Positions 37,066-49,610 of a stretch of DNA of 64,000 nucleotides are shown one piece after another; within the stretch, counting starts at the first letter, position 1; every line of letters begins with the position of its first letter. The position numbers and the translations under genes are program-made. The DNA is from Lactuca virosa (taxonomy: Eukaryota > Streptophyta > Magnoliopsida > Asterales > Asteraceae). Location: NCBI GenBank assembly GCA_928212115.1, contig CAKMRJ010005412.1, forward strand, positions 259,096,997 to 259,160,996, in the 5' to 3' direction. The notes under the pieces were generated by a model. That model saw only the letters and a program-made list of their open reading frames with translations, had not been told where the DNA came from and did not search any database.

Positions 37066-37204
37066 TTGGTTGAGTGAATTGGAGGAACACTTGTGTGAAT
37101 CCAGTCTCAAACTAATGAAAAATATTTTAAAACGATTTTTCAAATGGTTTTCAAAATAATCAAGGAGGATGCAAGGTGTACGATGGGAGTCATGACAGGG
37201 TGGA

Positions 37205-37786
37205 GCCCCCGAGGTAATGGGGTGGACCGAAGTGGTCCTTCAGACCACGGAAATGATTCAGCAGATCAGGCAGAGATTGTAGACCGCTCATAGTCGACAG
37301 AAGAGCTATGTCGACCGACGCCGATCCGAGTTGGAGTTTTAGTTCGGCCAAATGGTATTACTGAAGGTCTCACCATGGAAAGGTATGATACGCTTCAGGA
37401 AGAGGGGAAAATTGGGTCCACGATATATTGGACCGTTTCGAGTGATCGCCAGGGTTGGCAAGGTTGCTTATAGATTGGATCTTCCGGAGGAACTCAGTCA
37501 GATTCACAACACTTTCCATGTTTCGCAGCTACGAAAGTGCGTATTGGATGAGGATGCGGTGGTTTCCTTGGATGATATTCAAGTTGATGAGTGTCTGAAC
37601 TATGTTGAGAGACCGGTGGCTATCCTGGAAAGGAAGGTAAAGGTTTTGCATAGCAAGGAAGTACCTTTGGTAAAGGTACGGTGGCAACACCGAAGGGGCT
37701 CCGAGTGGACCTGGGAGTCGTAGGCTGAGATACGGAAGCATTATCTAGATTTGTTCACTGCAGCAGACTTCGAGGACGAAGTCTAG
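37205..37786 (+). pseudogene. Gypsy C integrase C-terminus with chromodomain-like end
   Basis: The only coding part left. It matches the end of the minus-strand chromovirus pol: VVLQTTE-type segment near 37,210, then VLLKVSPWKGMIRF, LGPRYIGPFRVIARVG, LSQIHNTFHVSQL, and the chromodomain-like WQHRRGSEWTWE. One TAG lies at 37,721-37,723, and the reading continues to ADFEDEV and a stop at 37,784-37,786. Gag, protease, RT and RNase H are absent, so there is a large internal deletion between leader and integrase. Confidence 0.88.
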
Positions 37787-37803
37787 TTCAAGTGGGAGAG
37801 AAT

Positions 37804-37810
37804 TGTAACA
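37804..37810 (+). mobile_element. Gypsy C 3' LTR, first 7 bases
   Basis: TGTAACA directly after the polypurine tract (37,790-37,803). It continues at 41,442 (ataccccgagg) beyond solo LTR D. Confidence 0.6.
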
Positions 37811-40439
37811 TCTCACACCCCCGGACCAGACGGCGGAAACGTCCGGAGGCGGGTGACTTCATTGTGCAGTATCATAACAATTGAATATAAATGAAACAGA
37901 GTAATCCAAACATCATACATTGAGATAACAAACTTACATTGTTTACATATTGTATTTGTCCTTCGAATTACACAAAAGAGACTTAAGCAGAAAAATCCAA
38001 ACTACAACTAATATTCTTGCATCTGCGTCCCTTGTATAAAATCATTTACACTTGTTTAGAATCGTTCTCATTGTACTTTCAGAAAATCCGATATTTTCTA
38101 TGAAATCGTTTGAAGTCTTGCCTTGAAAATCATGGATATATGTGTGTGTGCATGTCATTACTTTTGTTCATCCTTATAAGAAGTGATTTTGAAAAGTAGT
38201 GTAATTTGTAAAAGCGAGTTGTGTACGAGAATAGTTATTTTGAATAGTAATAGTCAACCGTTTCCAGAAAAATCCCTTATTTTCAAAAAGAGAATATGGT
38301 TGAAAATCTTGTTCCTCTTATCGAGTAAAATTGAGTGTGCGTTCTAGTTTATCGTTATCGAAATCGTAGAAAATCGTTTTCTCCATAAAATCCTATATTT
38401 TCTGCTATAAAATATTCGTAAGTTCTAGTTCCAACTATGTATATGTGTGGGTTAGTTTATTGTTTTCAAAATTGTTTACAAACGTTTTCCATAGAGTCCT
38501 ACGCTTTTTAATTTGTAAAATAGCAGTATTACGACTCTATACTTGTTAGGAGAAAGAATCAACATGGCAATTGTGGACATTCTACGCGATGAAAAAGGAC
38601 AGTCAACGCAACAAATGCGGACCATCACTTATCATGTATAGGACGGTCAACAACAACGTGCCAAAATTTATTTATGAGGTTTTTCCTTACATAAATTTCT
38701 AGATGACATAACATATTCTAGTGAGTCGTTATAACCATACTAATCTGACAGAGTGCCCGTTTTGGCGTTTCTCAGGCGCCCTAGTTTTGGAAAAGACATT
38801 TGTCACCCTAGATTGGCCTGTCTAGCTGTAGCGAACAGCGAAGGTGCGGGGTGTCAACCTCGTATAGATCTATACACAAATTCTCGCTCCCCCTCCAGGA
38901 GACTCTGGCTATAACTCCTTACAGGACTTTAGACGTACACTAATATTTTTATATTTAGGTACTTTTGAGATTTGTCTGACTAGAATATTAACAACCTTTT
39001 GAGCAATCGTTAGAGATCCATTATTTGTTAGATAAATAATGAAATTCGTACTCATTGAATAGAAATATTGTTCTCGTTCCATATCGTTGATTGTGCTTAT
39101 TAACTGGGTGTTCGTGTTCGTTCCTTTTCGTTTATTGAAAAATAAGTCATTTAAGTCAAGAGAAAAGGTGTCAAGTTATAATTTGTATAAATTTATAACT
39201 GCCGGTTATGACACGCATTTTCTGTTTTATGACATATAGAACATTACTTATGTTCTTGGAGGTTTTACGACAACAGTTTATGACATGCAAATATTTCTGT
39301 CATAAAGGCTCTATTTGTATATCTTCTTGACGCAAACTTTTATATCGAATATTTATAAAATACTCCTTGATAGTTTGCAAATAGTCACAAAGTTCACATT
39401 TTCGAAAATTACTAGAAATAGTGTCAACTTATCAAGGTCTCTTTTTATAACTTTTATCTATAGACATGAAAACATAGATAAAGGGGTTAAGTTGGACACA
39501 CCCAATAGTTGGGAGACTCTCTTGTACACAAAGTATCCTCTGTTCTTTATGAAGTTGTGAAATCTAACGTTCATGAGAATATTACTAAAATAATAATTTA
39601 ATAATATTTCACACACACATATAAACATACGTATACATGCAATTATTCAAGTATTTAGGCAAGATTTGACTTGTACTCTCCCCCAAAAACATTAAAACAT
39701 TGAAAAAGGTGGGGTATGAAGCTCACCTTGATTAGCTTGCTGGGTGATTTGAAGAGTGATGAGGAAGTTTCCAAGCTCCGAAGCTTGAAAGATTCTTAAA
39801 TCTTTAGAGAATTCTAAGAATAATTTTTGTGTGTAAATATAATGAAATCTTAGAATAATGTGAAGAATAATTATTCAAAGAGGATAAAATATTCACCAAA
39901 GAAATCTGGGAATTTCCTTTGAAGGGATGATCTTGAAGCTTGAAGGAGTTGAGAACATTCTTAGGAGTTTTCTGGAAGTGAGAAATAAGAAGTGCGACTT
40001 GGGAAGGAAAAGAAGTTCACGTATCTGAAGGGAAGGATAAGGGTGACTTGACATTTGCATAGAGGGCTGGTGGGTAAAGCTTGTTATCCATGGATAATGT
40101 GTGGTTTACTGATATTTGCTTGGGGAATGAAGGATTTACATCACATCACAAAGTCAAACCCTTTATCTACTTAGGGTCCCTTAAATAAATATTGGGTGTT
40201 ATTTTATATAAATATGTTTAAAATAATTAATTTTGGCAAAAATAGGGGTTTAAGGGGTCTAGGATATGAAAAATACGAGTTTGGAAGAATTCCCGACGTC
40301 AAAATGCCTTAAAATGATGAAAAAGTCAGAAAGTGACAAAAATTCGGAGTGTATCCTTGCTCCTGCGAGGGTCCGAAGGGTTGAGGGAAGTTCCAGATTG
40401 CTTAGGAAGGATTCCGGAGTCAGGTCCACAATTCCGGAG

Positions 40440-40940
40440 CATTTTCTCGGATTTCCGAAGCCATCTAGCAACTTCCGGAGCCAACAGGCGAATCAGTGGT
40501 CCGGTCCGACCAGCAGTCTTCCGAAGCGAGGCGAGGCTCAGCCTTCCGGTGCGAAGTTTCGAAGGCAATTCTGAGGATTTCGGAATGTTGTGGTCCGGAT
40601 GAGGGGCTTAATCCGGAGCGAGATTGTCCGATGCAAGGGGGGGTCCGATATTGCGAGTCCTCTTGGTTCCTTAGAAGGCATTCCAGACTAAGAGCGTTCC
40701 GGACCAAGAGGATTTCGGCCAAGAGGTTCAGGACCAAGTTGGTTCCGGACCAAGAGGGTTCCGGACCAAGAGGATTCCGGCCAAGAGGTTCAGGACCAAG
40801 TGGGTTCCGGACCAAGAGGGTTCCGGACCAAGAGGTTCAGGACTAAGAGGGTTCCGGACGAGAGGTTCAGGACCAAGAGGGTTCCGGACGAGAGGTTCAG
40901 GACCAAGTGGGTTCCGGACCAAGAGGGTCCTTTTGGGTTT
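40440..40940. repeat. TCCGGA-rich minisatellite in solo LTR D
   Basis: Scattered ttccgga/ttccgaag motifs (40,380-40,620) pass into a dense array of GGTTCCGGACCAAGAG and GGTTCAGGACCAAGTG units of 15-16 bp (40,695-40,935). Confidence 0.88.
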
Positions 40941-40982
40941 TCTCCTCCGGTTTTGGGCTGTTTTCGACTGAGGAAGGTACAT

Positions 40983-41312
40983 AGAGAGATTTGGGAGAGA
41001 TTCCACATACTTGGAGAGATTTGGGAGAGATTTCATATTCTTAGAGAGATTTGGGAGAGATTTCACATACTTGGAGAGATTTCACATACTTGGAGAGATT
41101 TGGGAGATATTTCACATACTTGGAGAGATTTGGGAGAGGTTTCACATACTTGGAGAGAATTGGGAGAGATTTCACATACTTGGAGAGATTTGGAAGAGGT
41201 TTCACATACTTGGAGAGAATTGGGAGAGATTTCACATACTTGGAGAGATTTGGAAGAGGTTTCACATACTTGGAGAGAATTGGGAGAGATTTCACATACT
41301 TGGAGAGAATTG
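40983..41312. repeat. 30-bp minisatellite with 60-bp higher-order unit
   Basis: Unit: ACTTGGAGAGATTTGGGAGAG followed by ATTTCACAT. In 41,130-41,310 it alternates between two variants (gagaattgggagagat and gagatttggaagaggt), giving a 60-bp dimer. Because 30 is a multiple of 3, several frames stay open on both strands; these are not genes. Confidence 0.95.
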
Positions 41313-41441
41313 CACTCTATCTTTCCATGGTCCATTAGGAACCATAAAGTACACTTTTAATGTGTTAGCACAAGTCTCATAATAGTTATTGCTTACATGA
41401 GGACGAAATTTCCTAGCCAAAATGCTAGTTGTGACATAATA

Positions 41442-42623
41442 CCCCGAGGTTCAGGTACTTATAAATTTATCCTTATAAATTTATCATATGGTATTTTGGT
41501 CCCTAAGTCCAAAAGGATATGCCTTGAAGTCCTAGTGGCAATTTTGTAATTATGGACATGAGGAGTACACTAAACGTACATGAGCGTACGTTGGGCGTAC
41601 ACTTATGTACGCGGGGCGTTCTAACGTCAGGAGGACACCCTAATTTTTAGGGTTTGGGTGGTATTTAAACAACTTTATGGCTCATTTCTCCCCACCTTTT
41701 TAGCCCCCATATCCCTTGAGTCGTTTTGGTAAACCCTAGTCCCTTAAGAGTGTGTCTGAGTTCAAGAGTGTGTTTTTGGTGTGCTTAAGGAAGAAGAAGT
41801 TCCATCAAGGAGCATCGAACTGGAAGCAAGCTTGTGGATCTGGGATCATTGCCTTATTGAGAAGCTCCAGAAGGTAAAAAGTCTACACCTTGATGCCTTG
41901 ATTGATTAGATCTCATTTTGAGTGCTTTATGTTGCTTTCCTTATCCCAACGGTTCCATATATGTGCATAGTTAGTCATTATCGTTTTGAGTTATCCTTCT
42001 AGACCCTTTGAGGGGTCCTAAGCCATAAAAATGAGGTCCTAGTTGCTAGAAATGTGTCATGCGTCTTGTAGATGGTATTAATGGATTAAGACCTTGGGTT
42101 AAGGACTTTATGAACGTGTAAAGTCATAAAGTTGGAAAATTTATGACTCTAGTATGCATCTAGACCTTGGATATGAAGTATGGGCTTAAGTGTTTAATCC
42201 ATTAAGCACTTAATGAAGATTTTGGGGTTGCGAGGTTACGCCCCGCGTAGGTGGGAGTACGCCCCGCGTACTAGGTCAACCATCCCAATGGTGGTATTCT
42301 GTGCAGCTTCGTGTACGCTGAGCGTACCTCCGGAGTACGCCCTGCGTACTCACATGGGTCAGCCCATGATGAGTTGACTCGGCTTGGTTGACTCAGTGGG
42401 TTTATTGGATTTGACTCGGTTGACTTGAGGGGTTTAACCCGTTAACTTTGACTTTGACCAAGTTTGACCAAGCTTGAACTTGAGGGTATTTTGGGATTCT
42501 TATGGAAATTGGTCATTTAATGTAATTAGGTATCGAGTAGAGAACTGATATTCGGAGTCGGGCCTCATCAGTTCTGTTCAGTTTGCGATGTATGTTTTCC
42601 TCACTATACTTACGGGTCGAAGG
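41442..42623 (+). mobile_element. Gypsy C 3' LTR, middle part
   Basis: Contains the upstream palindromic cluster (41,562-41,621, e.g. GAGCGTACGTTGGGCGTAC), a TATA-like GTATTTAAAC (41,661-41,670), and the downstream cluster (42,237-42,345). It continues at 50,382 after element E. Confidence 0.85.
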
Positions 42624-43394
42624 TGATGGGTTTTGAGCATTCTAACACTCCTAAGTGTACATGCAACCCTAAATACCTTGGATCTATGTTTTCTCTATTA
42701 TACATGCAAATATGAATATTCCAAGGTATTACCCTATCTAGCATACAATCTTTGATACTTGGGTAATAAAAACAAGTTTGAAGACATACCTTTTTATGTA
42801 GCTTGATTCCTTGATGCTTAAGAGCCGAGTGCCCTAAGTGTGACACCTTAAATGGTTCACACAACATCAAATACACTTGGAATAACTTAGAGATAAATGA
42901 ACCACTTCATGAAATCGGCTAGCCCTCACCATACACACATAGTTCTCTCACGGTGGCCGATTTTGACAAGAATAAGATGCTTATATAGTTTGTCACAATT
43001 AGGGTTACACCATGTAAACCCTAATTGTCATGTACTTTCATTTCCATGATCCATGGGTACAAAAACACCATGGAGCATCCTATGGGTTTTAGCCCAACTT
43101 GATAATCCATGGAACATTAGCCCACTATACAAGTATGGATGATTTACACAATCAACCCATATATTTAATTAGTCTCCTTTTGATCAGTTAATTAATTCCA
43201 AATTAATTCTTGATCAATACTAATTAAATAATCTTATTAATATATTAGAACTTATAATATATTACTAAACCTTAAGTGTTATTTCTCTCATTTTAGTCTA
43301 TCCAAATGCATGATGCCATGCAACCCAAATGGACCATGCCAATCGGGTCAAGTACATACCAAATATAGTTATGGACTTAGACACTAATACAACA
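42624..43394 (-). mobile_element. Element E 3' LTR (left copy)
   Basis: 771 bp, TG...CA ends, next to the TSD GAAGG. Confidence 0.92.
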
Positions 43395-46300
43395 GTCTCC
43401 CACTTGGATAAGTCTAAAACTATTATTGAGTATGACTTCAAGAACCGACTGGCAATCGTAGCTCTTTAAGCCGCTGTCGAACTCTGACGTTGTAACTGTA
43501 CTCTGATCTCGTCAATGACTTGTCCATTAGATAAGTGATCATATATTCCTCCATTCTAGATATCATATGAACTGAGACATGGATTATCAATCATTCTCTC
43601 AGTCCATTTGTTGTTTCCCGATTTCCGATTCATGACGACTGACTGATTGAACAGATCAAATCGGTCCTGGCTTAGCCAAGCACTCACATGTGTCATCACT
43701 AAATCATCGAGGGGCCCACAGGTATCGCTTTTATCCCGAAGGTAAAAGGAATGGATAAACTTCAACTCATATGGCTTGTTCTACTACTTGTTGAATCATA
43801 CACAAAGGCACGTTTTATAACATCGAGTTACCAATGCGTTTTCGTGCAATCAATATATAACCAACTCATAGTAACAACTCATATATCTAGGTTTGAAGAA
43901 TATAAGATATTATCGTCTCATGATCACTCGTGATAAAATCCATGAAGTAAGTCAAATGAGCGTGGATTGAATCCAATACTCAGAACTTATGAGCACTCAT
44001 GAGTGTTGTAGCACCGCTTTGTCCAACATCTTAGACCTCTACAAGCCAACCCATGACAGTCTTGATTCATATCTACTTCCAACATATGACCGACTGTTGA
44101 TGGTTTGAATAACTTAGTCATTCAGGAAGAACGACCTAGTTATTCTGGAAGTCAAAACATGCAAAGTGAAACACAAGAATAATCGAATCCAATATGGTCT
44201 CAGAACTTATGAATATAAATAAAACACCTTTTATTTATCACCATATTGATTACCCATTATTCATTGTATACTGTTTCAACTATCAACGTTATACTTGAAT
44301 TAAAACAATAGTTGTCCCATGCTCCAAGCATGTACACTATGTTTTTCTAAACACTAGTCATGTCATACACCAAGTATGCACACTATGTTTGTCTAAACAT
44401 TAGTTATGTCATACATCAAGTATGCACACTAAGTTTGTCTATGATCTTTACTCTGTGAAATAGATCGATTGAACATAATTCCAATGATTCTCATTTCACA
44501 ATCCCAATTCCTTACCGCAAATGCAAGAAGTGCAAATCCTGCCATTTACCAAAATCTGTTAGATTATAAACTTATATGCATTGATCCTCTTGTAATGATT
44601 ATGCACAAAGTCACAAAGACTTGTCAACAGACATTACAGAGTACTCCAATGGAGATCAACTCCATGGAAATATCCTTCTTGCATTAAGTTTTTCTAATCT
44701 TACACAGATTGAATAATTTCCACCTGTGGAAACATTTCCATATTCCCATTTTGACTATCACTTCTGAACAAGAGTTGCCTCTTTTCAGAATATGTCAATA
44801 TGGTCCTTCTAAAATTAACACTATACTTCTAACTGTCCCTGAGCAACCAATCTTTGGTAAACCTTAGATTGTCCTCGACAATTGCTTAATCATTTTAGTC
44901 ATTTCCAATTCTAGAATTTTCCCTTCTTAATGCCTTGAGCATTTGGAAAATTTAGAACGGATGAATATTATAGCGCATGCAATCGATCCTATATCCGAAG
45001 CATATGGGATACGATTCATGATGTCTCACATAAAGACATGATAATAGACCAGTCTTTTGCTATAATATTTATGTATCTATTTGCCAAGTTCTCATAATTC
45101 AGATTATGAAAAGGGATGCCGTAATCATAATTGAATTTTAGAACGCAAATAATGGACCCATATATAGAATTTCCTTATGTTGAGCCATTCCAACACAAAA
45201 TTCATATATATCCTTGACTAAATATGATTAAAACCTCAATCTAAGCTTTTAGAATTGAAATGAAGTATAATTTCCTCTCCCTTAATTATAGCAAAACAAC
45301 TTGTCAACCCCTGCAACTTCATGAATTGAAACTTTTGTTTTCTATAATTAACATTGTTGTCTTGCAATACTAATCATAATTATCATGCTCCCACTAACAT
45401 GAGAATTATTAGCATAACACTTATGCTCCCACTAGCTTTGACATATACTCAGAAATCAGCTGGACTTCTAGAAATCAATATTGTATTGACTTTCTTACCA
45501 AAGTTCAAATTTCTGATACGAGATGCTTTGATAAAACTTTATCAGGATCATACACCTTTCCTTAGATAGTACACATGTGTGTCTAAATAATTTCAGAACT
45601 ATGAAAAGGGATGTCGTAATCATAGTCTCAATTGTTCAGACCTTTGCCATTCCTCACAAGTCCATGTTAGTGTGCCGGTTAACTACACACACTCCACTAA
45701 CGACTTTGAGAATGCAAATATCACACTTGCTATCTACCTAAAATCTACTTAGTGAAAGCGTTTCCTCACCATCATTTTCATGAATCGGAGAGAAACCTTA
45801 TGACACTTAGATTGTTTATGGTGTAAGTGTTCTTATCCAAACTCATATGGACTGAACTCGATCTTACTTTCTTGCCACCTGGCAGCACAAGGGTCTGTCA
45901 TTGCTTCCAAGTTGTTATGCAACCAATTGAGAACTCTCAGAACTCATATGCAAAGCCAACTTTCACTAGAATGGGCACAGAAGTAGGAATATGTCAACAC
46001 GATAGGTTATAAACCTCAAGTCGTGTGCTAGTGATGAACTACAGGTTTTATTCTTAATTAGATCTAGAAGTTTTTTTCCAAGATCTCTAAGACACCCAAT
46101 GTCCTCTTGACATATAAGGCTCACTTGTCAAATATTCAAGAGATAGTGCGGACTCTTTATCAAGACAAACACTTCACACAATTGGCCTAAGTTGGTCTTT
46201 GTTTTATCCAAAACATCACAACTTACCAATTTCAAATGTACAAGAGTAGGACACTTTTACTCTTACATTTGACAAGTGTTATAAAACTTTCTTTAAGATA

Positions 46301-47350
46301 TGTCACTCAACTTACAGTCTTGGAGTATGACTCTAAGACTTGTTTTGGAACGAAGTATGAATCATCTTCTTGATTTAACCATTTCCACAATTCTTGATTC
46401 CTCTTGTTAGCCATAGGAATGCATTAAGATGTCCTTAGAGGACTAATCGTGACATGATTTCTAAATCATTAAGATGATCACAAAACATGATACTAAAGTA
46501 CTCTCCCATCTTTCAGATTTGAGAGACTTTTATCCTTCCGCCTGATTTGATTCTTCTCATTCGTTCTGCCATACATCGAAACTTTTCCAACGTTTCAAAA
46601 TTATACTTAAACTAGTAAGTATAACTATATTTACTAAACTTTAGTAAATCATGACGAATAGTCTTATCGATCTTTTGTGGTGGACTTGATCAGTGCACCA
46701 CAATGTGTACTCGATCCCTTAGTCCTTCACTTGACTCACATATACATGTGAACAAGGAATTAATCTTAATTTTCCAAAGATGAAAATTCTCATTCATCAT
46801 ACGATACAACTTGCATGATTTCCAATTTTCTATCCAACTGAAACCTTGGGTGATGAGAATCTTTCCTTATTTGGTAAATTATGACACTACCACAAACGAA
46901 AGAATCAAGTCCATTTTTCCAATATTGCTATCAATGGAATCATATAAAAAACCATTTTTCACTAATGCCACTGTAAGGATATTTAAAATAAATATAAAAT
47001 TAAAACCTTTTAATTTTATTTTAAAACTTTGCGGAAAAAAACTTATCCTTACAGTGCAAATGCATATGAAAAACTTGTTGTTATCTATTCCTAAGCAATA
47101 TATCATAACTCCTAAGCAACAGCTCAAAAATTCTGATCACCGAACCATGCGATCAAAATCCATCTTCGCGATCAGAATCAGCATATACTTACTTTTAAGT
47201 TTCTTCACTTTTATTTGATTCTTAAAACAACAACATGTGACCCAGTCACATCATGCAATGAGAATCTCAGAATAGAAACTTAACAGAGTTAGATAGTGGA
47301 CTTCACCTGAAGTAGAATCAAACATCTTGACTTGATCAACCCTATGATCC
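43395..47350 (-). other. Element E interior, unrecognised part
   Basis: AT-rich, only short open frames on both strands. Position relative to gag suggests decayed pol, but I could not match any protease, integrase or RT motif. Confidence 0.5.
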
Positions 47351-47351
47351 T

Positions 47352-48104
47352 TCAGGTAAATAGGCAGTTTTGTAACCAATGCCCCTTCCTTTGGCAATAT
47401 AAACATATGGACTCTATGGAAATGGTACATGGGACTATCACAGACTTAGACTTTCTCTTTACCATTTGGTCAACCGAGTTGACTATGGCCGATCCCTTTC
47501 CATTGGGAAGAGAAAGCTTTTTCTGGATATCCAATGTTACCATTGTCAATGTCCATTTAAGGTTTGGGAAGTTGATCTTCTTAATCAAACTTGCTTTACT
47601 AGTCCTCCAAATCATTGCTGATTCAGCAGCACCAAGCAAATAGATAAGATCATTTAATGGTCATGTCACAGTCTGTTTCATAGTAGTCCCAAAGGAACTC
47701 ACCATGTGACTTAGAAAGTGATTGAACATCCAACTTTCTTAAGACTTTGACACCCAACTCTCCCGGCTTGTCAATATGTGACTTCATCTCCAAGATGTGA
47801 GCACACATAAACTTTGCTTGCCAATAGGGCTTGAGTGACCTTGAACTTGTGGGTTAGAGAGAATAATTGGAGGAGGTGGAGGAAGTGAAGTTCCAAGAGA
47901 TTTGGGAAGATCATAGATGTCTGAACTAGACATCTTTTGGGAGATATTCAAGATAGTTGATTTAAAGTCCTTAATATAACACCCAATATGAAATATTAAG
48001 GCTACGACCCAACACAATATTTTATAACTTGGAAGAGGGATGCCGTAATCCAAGCTATAGAATATTTGAGGGTAGGCGAATGACGATTCGCCAATTTCCA
48101 CCAT
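47352..48104 (-). pseudogene. Element E gag remnant with a zinc knuckle
   Basis: On the minus strand the stretch at 47,352-47,639 ends in CLYCQRKGHWLQNC, a CX2CX4HX4C knuckle in the style of plant copia gag. The preceding minus-strand sequence (48,104-47,640) contains further gag-like, Ser/Pro-rich frames broken by stops. This assigns element E to a copia-like origin. Confidence 0.6.
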
Positions 48105-48738
48105 GAAAAACGTAATAGAAATATTAGGTTTTAATTGGATTTGAAACTCCTAGATCTTTTGAGATTCATTGAACTTTTCAATGGCATGTTTCAATCTCGA
48201 TTGTGCCCTCTCAAGTTTTGTGACTGGGATGCCGAGGATCACAAAACAAGGTGTGAATAACCATGCAAATATACTTGGTACCCTTAATATTTACCCCTTA
48301 ATCGATGTGCCGGTTAACCACACGCGCTCCACCGATACTACGATAAACATTAAGTTACCCTTTGCCTACCTTGTTAAGTCAAGCTAGTGTGCCGGTTAAC
48401 CACACGCGCTCCACTAACCGACTTAAGCAAAGTGCAAAGTGTAATTTCATGGGTTAGCACCAAATTCACATTTTTCTTAAGTAACTAAGATTGGGAATTT
48501 ATAAAAGTTTAGTTACTTAGTATTTATCATTAATACTTTTAATGAAGGGAGAATTCTAGTCCTTGTCCTACCCGTTCGGCTAACGACCCTCCACCAGTCA
48601 AGGAAGCGGTGGGTGAGAGTGGACACCCATTAAACTGCCATTTTATAGGCAGTAACCTTATACCCCCCTTATAGACCGGCTTCGTGAGTGACGCCTACTA
48701 ACGGTAAGACTGACTTACTCTTATACACACACACACAT

Positions 48739-48793
<55 letters not shown>

Positions 48794-49610
48794 AGTATAA
48801 GGGTTGAATTTTAACTTTTAAAATTCTAAGGGCTTAACTTGGAATTAAAGTATTCATAAGGGAAAACTTTTCAAATTCCAAAACTTGAGGGCAAGTTTTG
48901 AAACAATTCAAAACTATTCAATTCCATAACTTATGTGTTTAAAGTAGTTTTAATACAAAAAACTCTTCAAGTTCCATAACTTGAGGACAAGTTATGGAAG
49001 ACTTTAAATTATTAAAAGAATGTAACTTTTCCTTTATTCATAACTTATGAAATATTTATGAGTTTTATGATTCTTAAATATGACTTTTCATGTAACTTGA
49101 GGACAAGTTACAAAAACACATTTTAGAATCAACTCTTAGATTAAAATGGATTGAAAACAACAATTTCACATAACTTTTCTATTAATCTAAGCAACTCATA
49201 AGAACAAGATAATTCAATCAAAGTTTTTCATGTAATTAGACTAACCATTAAACTAATACAAAACATGAATCTATTGACAATTATCTTTGAAATTGGATTA
49301 GAATGAACATTACCACATCAAAAACAGGTTTATAGGTTCAAAAACAGCTTAGGGTAATGATTTTAGTCCAATTCCAACCTTAAAAGTCGAAAATATGCTG
49401 TCAGGGGGTCCTACTCGTCGAGTGTATGAACCTACTCGACGAGTAGGATGAGTTTCCTCATGGACTCGGCGAGTCCATCAGTGGACTCGGCGAGTCCATC
49501 GGTGGACTCGGCGAGTCCAGTGCCCAGACAGCCCGAAAATCGATTTTTTCAGCATTTTTCAGCACTTTGCATCAAGTATAATTGAAAACAAGCCTAGGCT
49601 CTGATACAAC
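48105..49610 (-). other. Element E leader region with PBS, palindrome cluster and (TA)n
   Basis: Non-coding between LTR and gag. It holds the PBS (49,597-49,609), a cluster of CTACTCGTCGAGT and GGACTCGGCGAGTCC motifs (49,411-49,520), a repeated phrase of type TAACTTGAGGACAAGTTA (48,880-49,110, three copies) and a (CA)n(TA)n microsatellite (48,724-48,790). Confidence 0.8.

Larger units (their letters stand above)
37811..41436 (-). mobile_element. Solo LTR D (3.6 kb), minus orientation
   Basis: On the minus strand it begins TGTCACAACTAGC (plus 41,436) and ends near GGGGGTGTGAGA (plus 37,811), one base off TGACA-type ends. Flanks TAACA (37,806-37,810) and TAATA (41,437-41,441) form a 5-bp TSD with one mismatch. 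The end resembles the end of LTR H (GGCGGAAACGT context). It holds two minisatellite blocks. No coding content. Confidence 0.75.

Noticed and set aside
37041..37070. Tandem copia array suggested by a PBS after the copia 3' LTR
   Set aside because: The PBS fits gypsy C: the flanks rejoin as gypsy LTR end plus PBS across a 5-bp TSD, so simple nesting explains it.
40800..41382. Several long overlapping open frames on both strands with repeated TWRDLGEISH-like or SKYVKSLPNL-like translations
   Set aside because: They arise from the 30-bp and 15-bp minisatellites in solo LTR D; unit lengths divisible by 3 keep frames open. No domain or start context.
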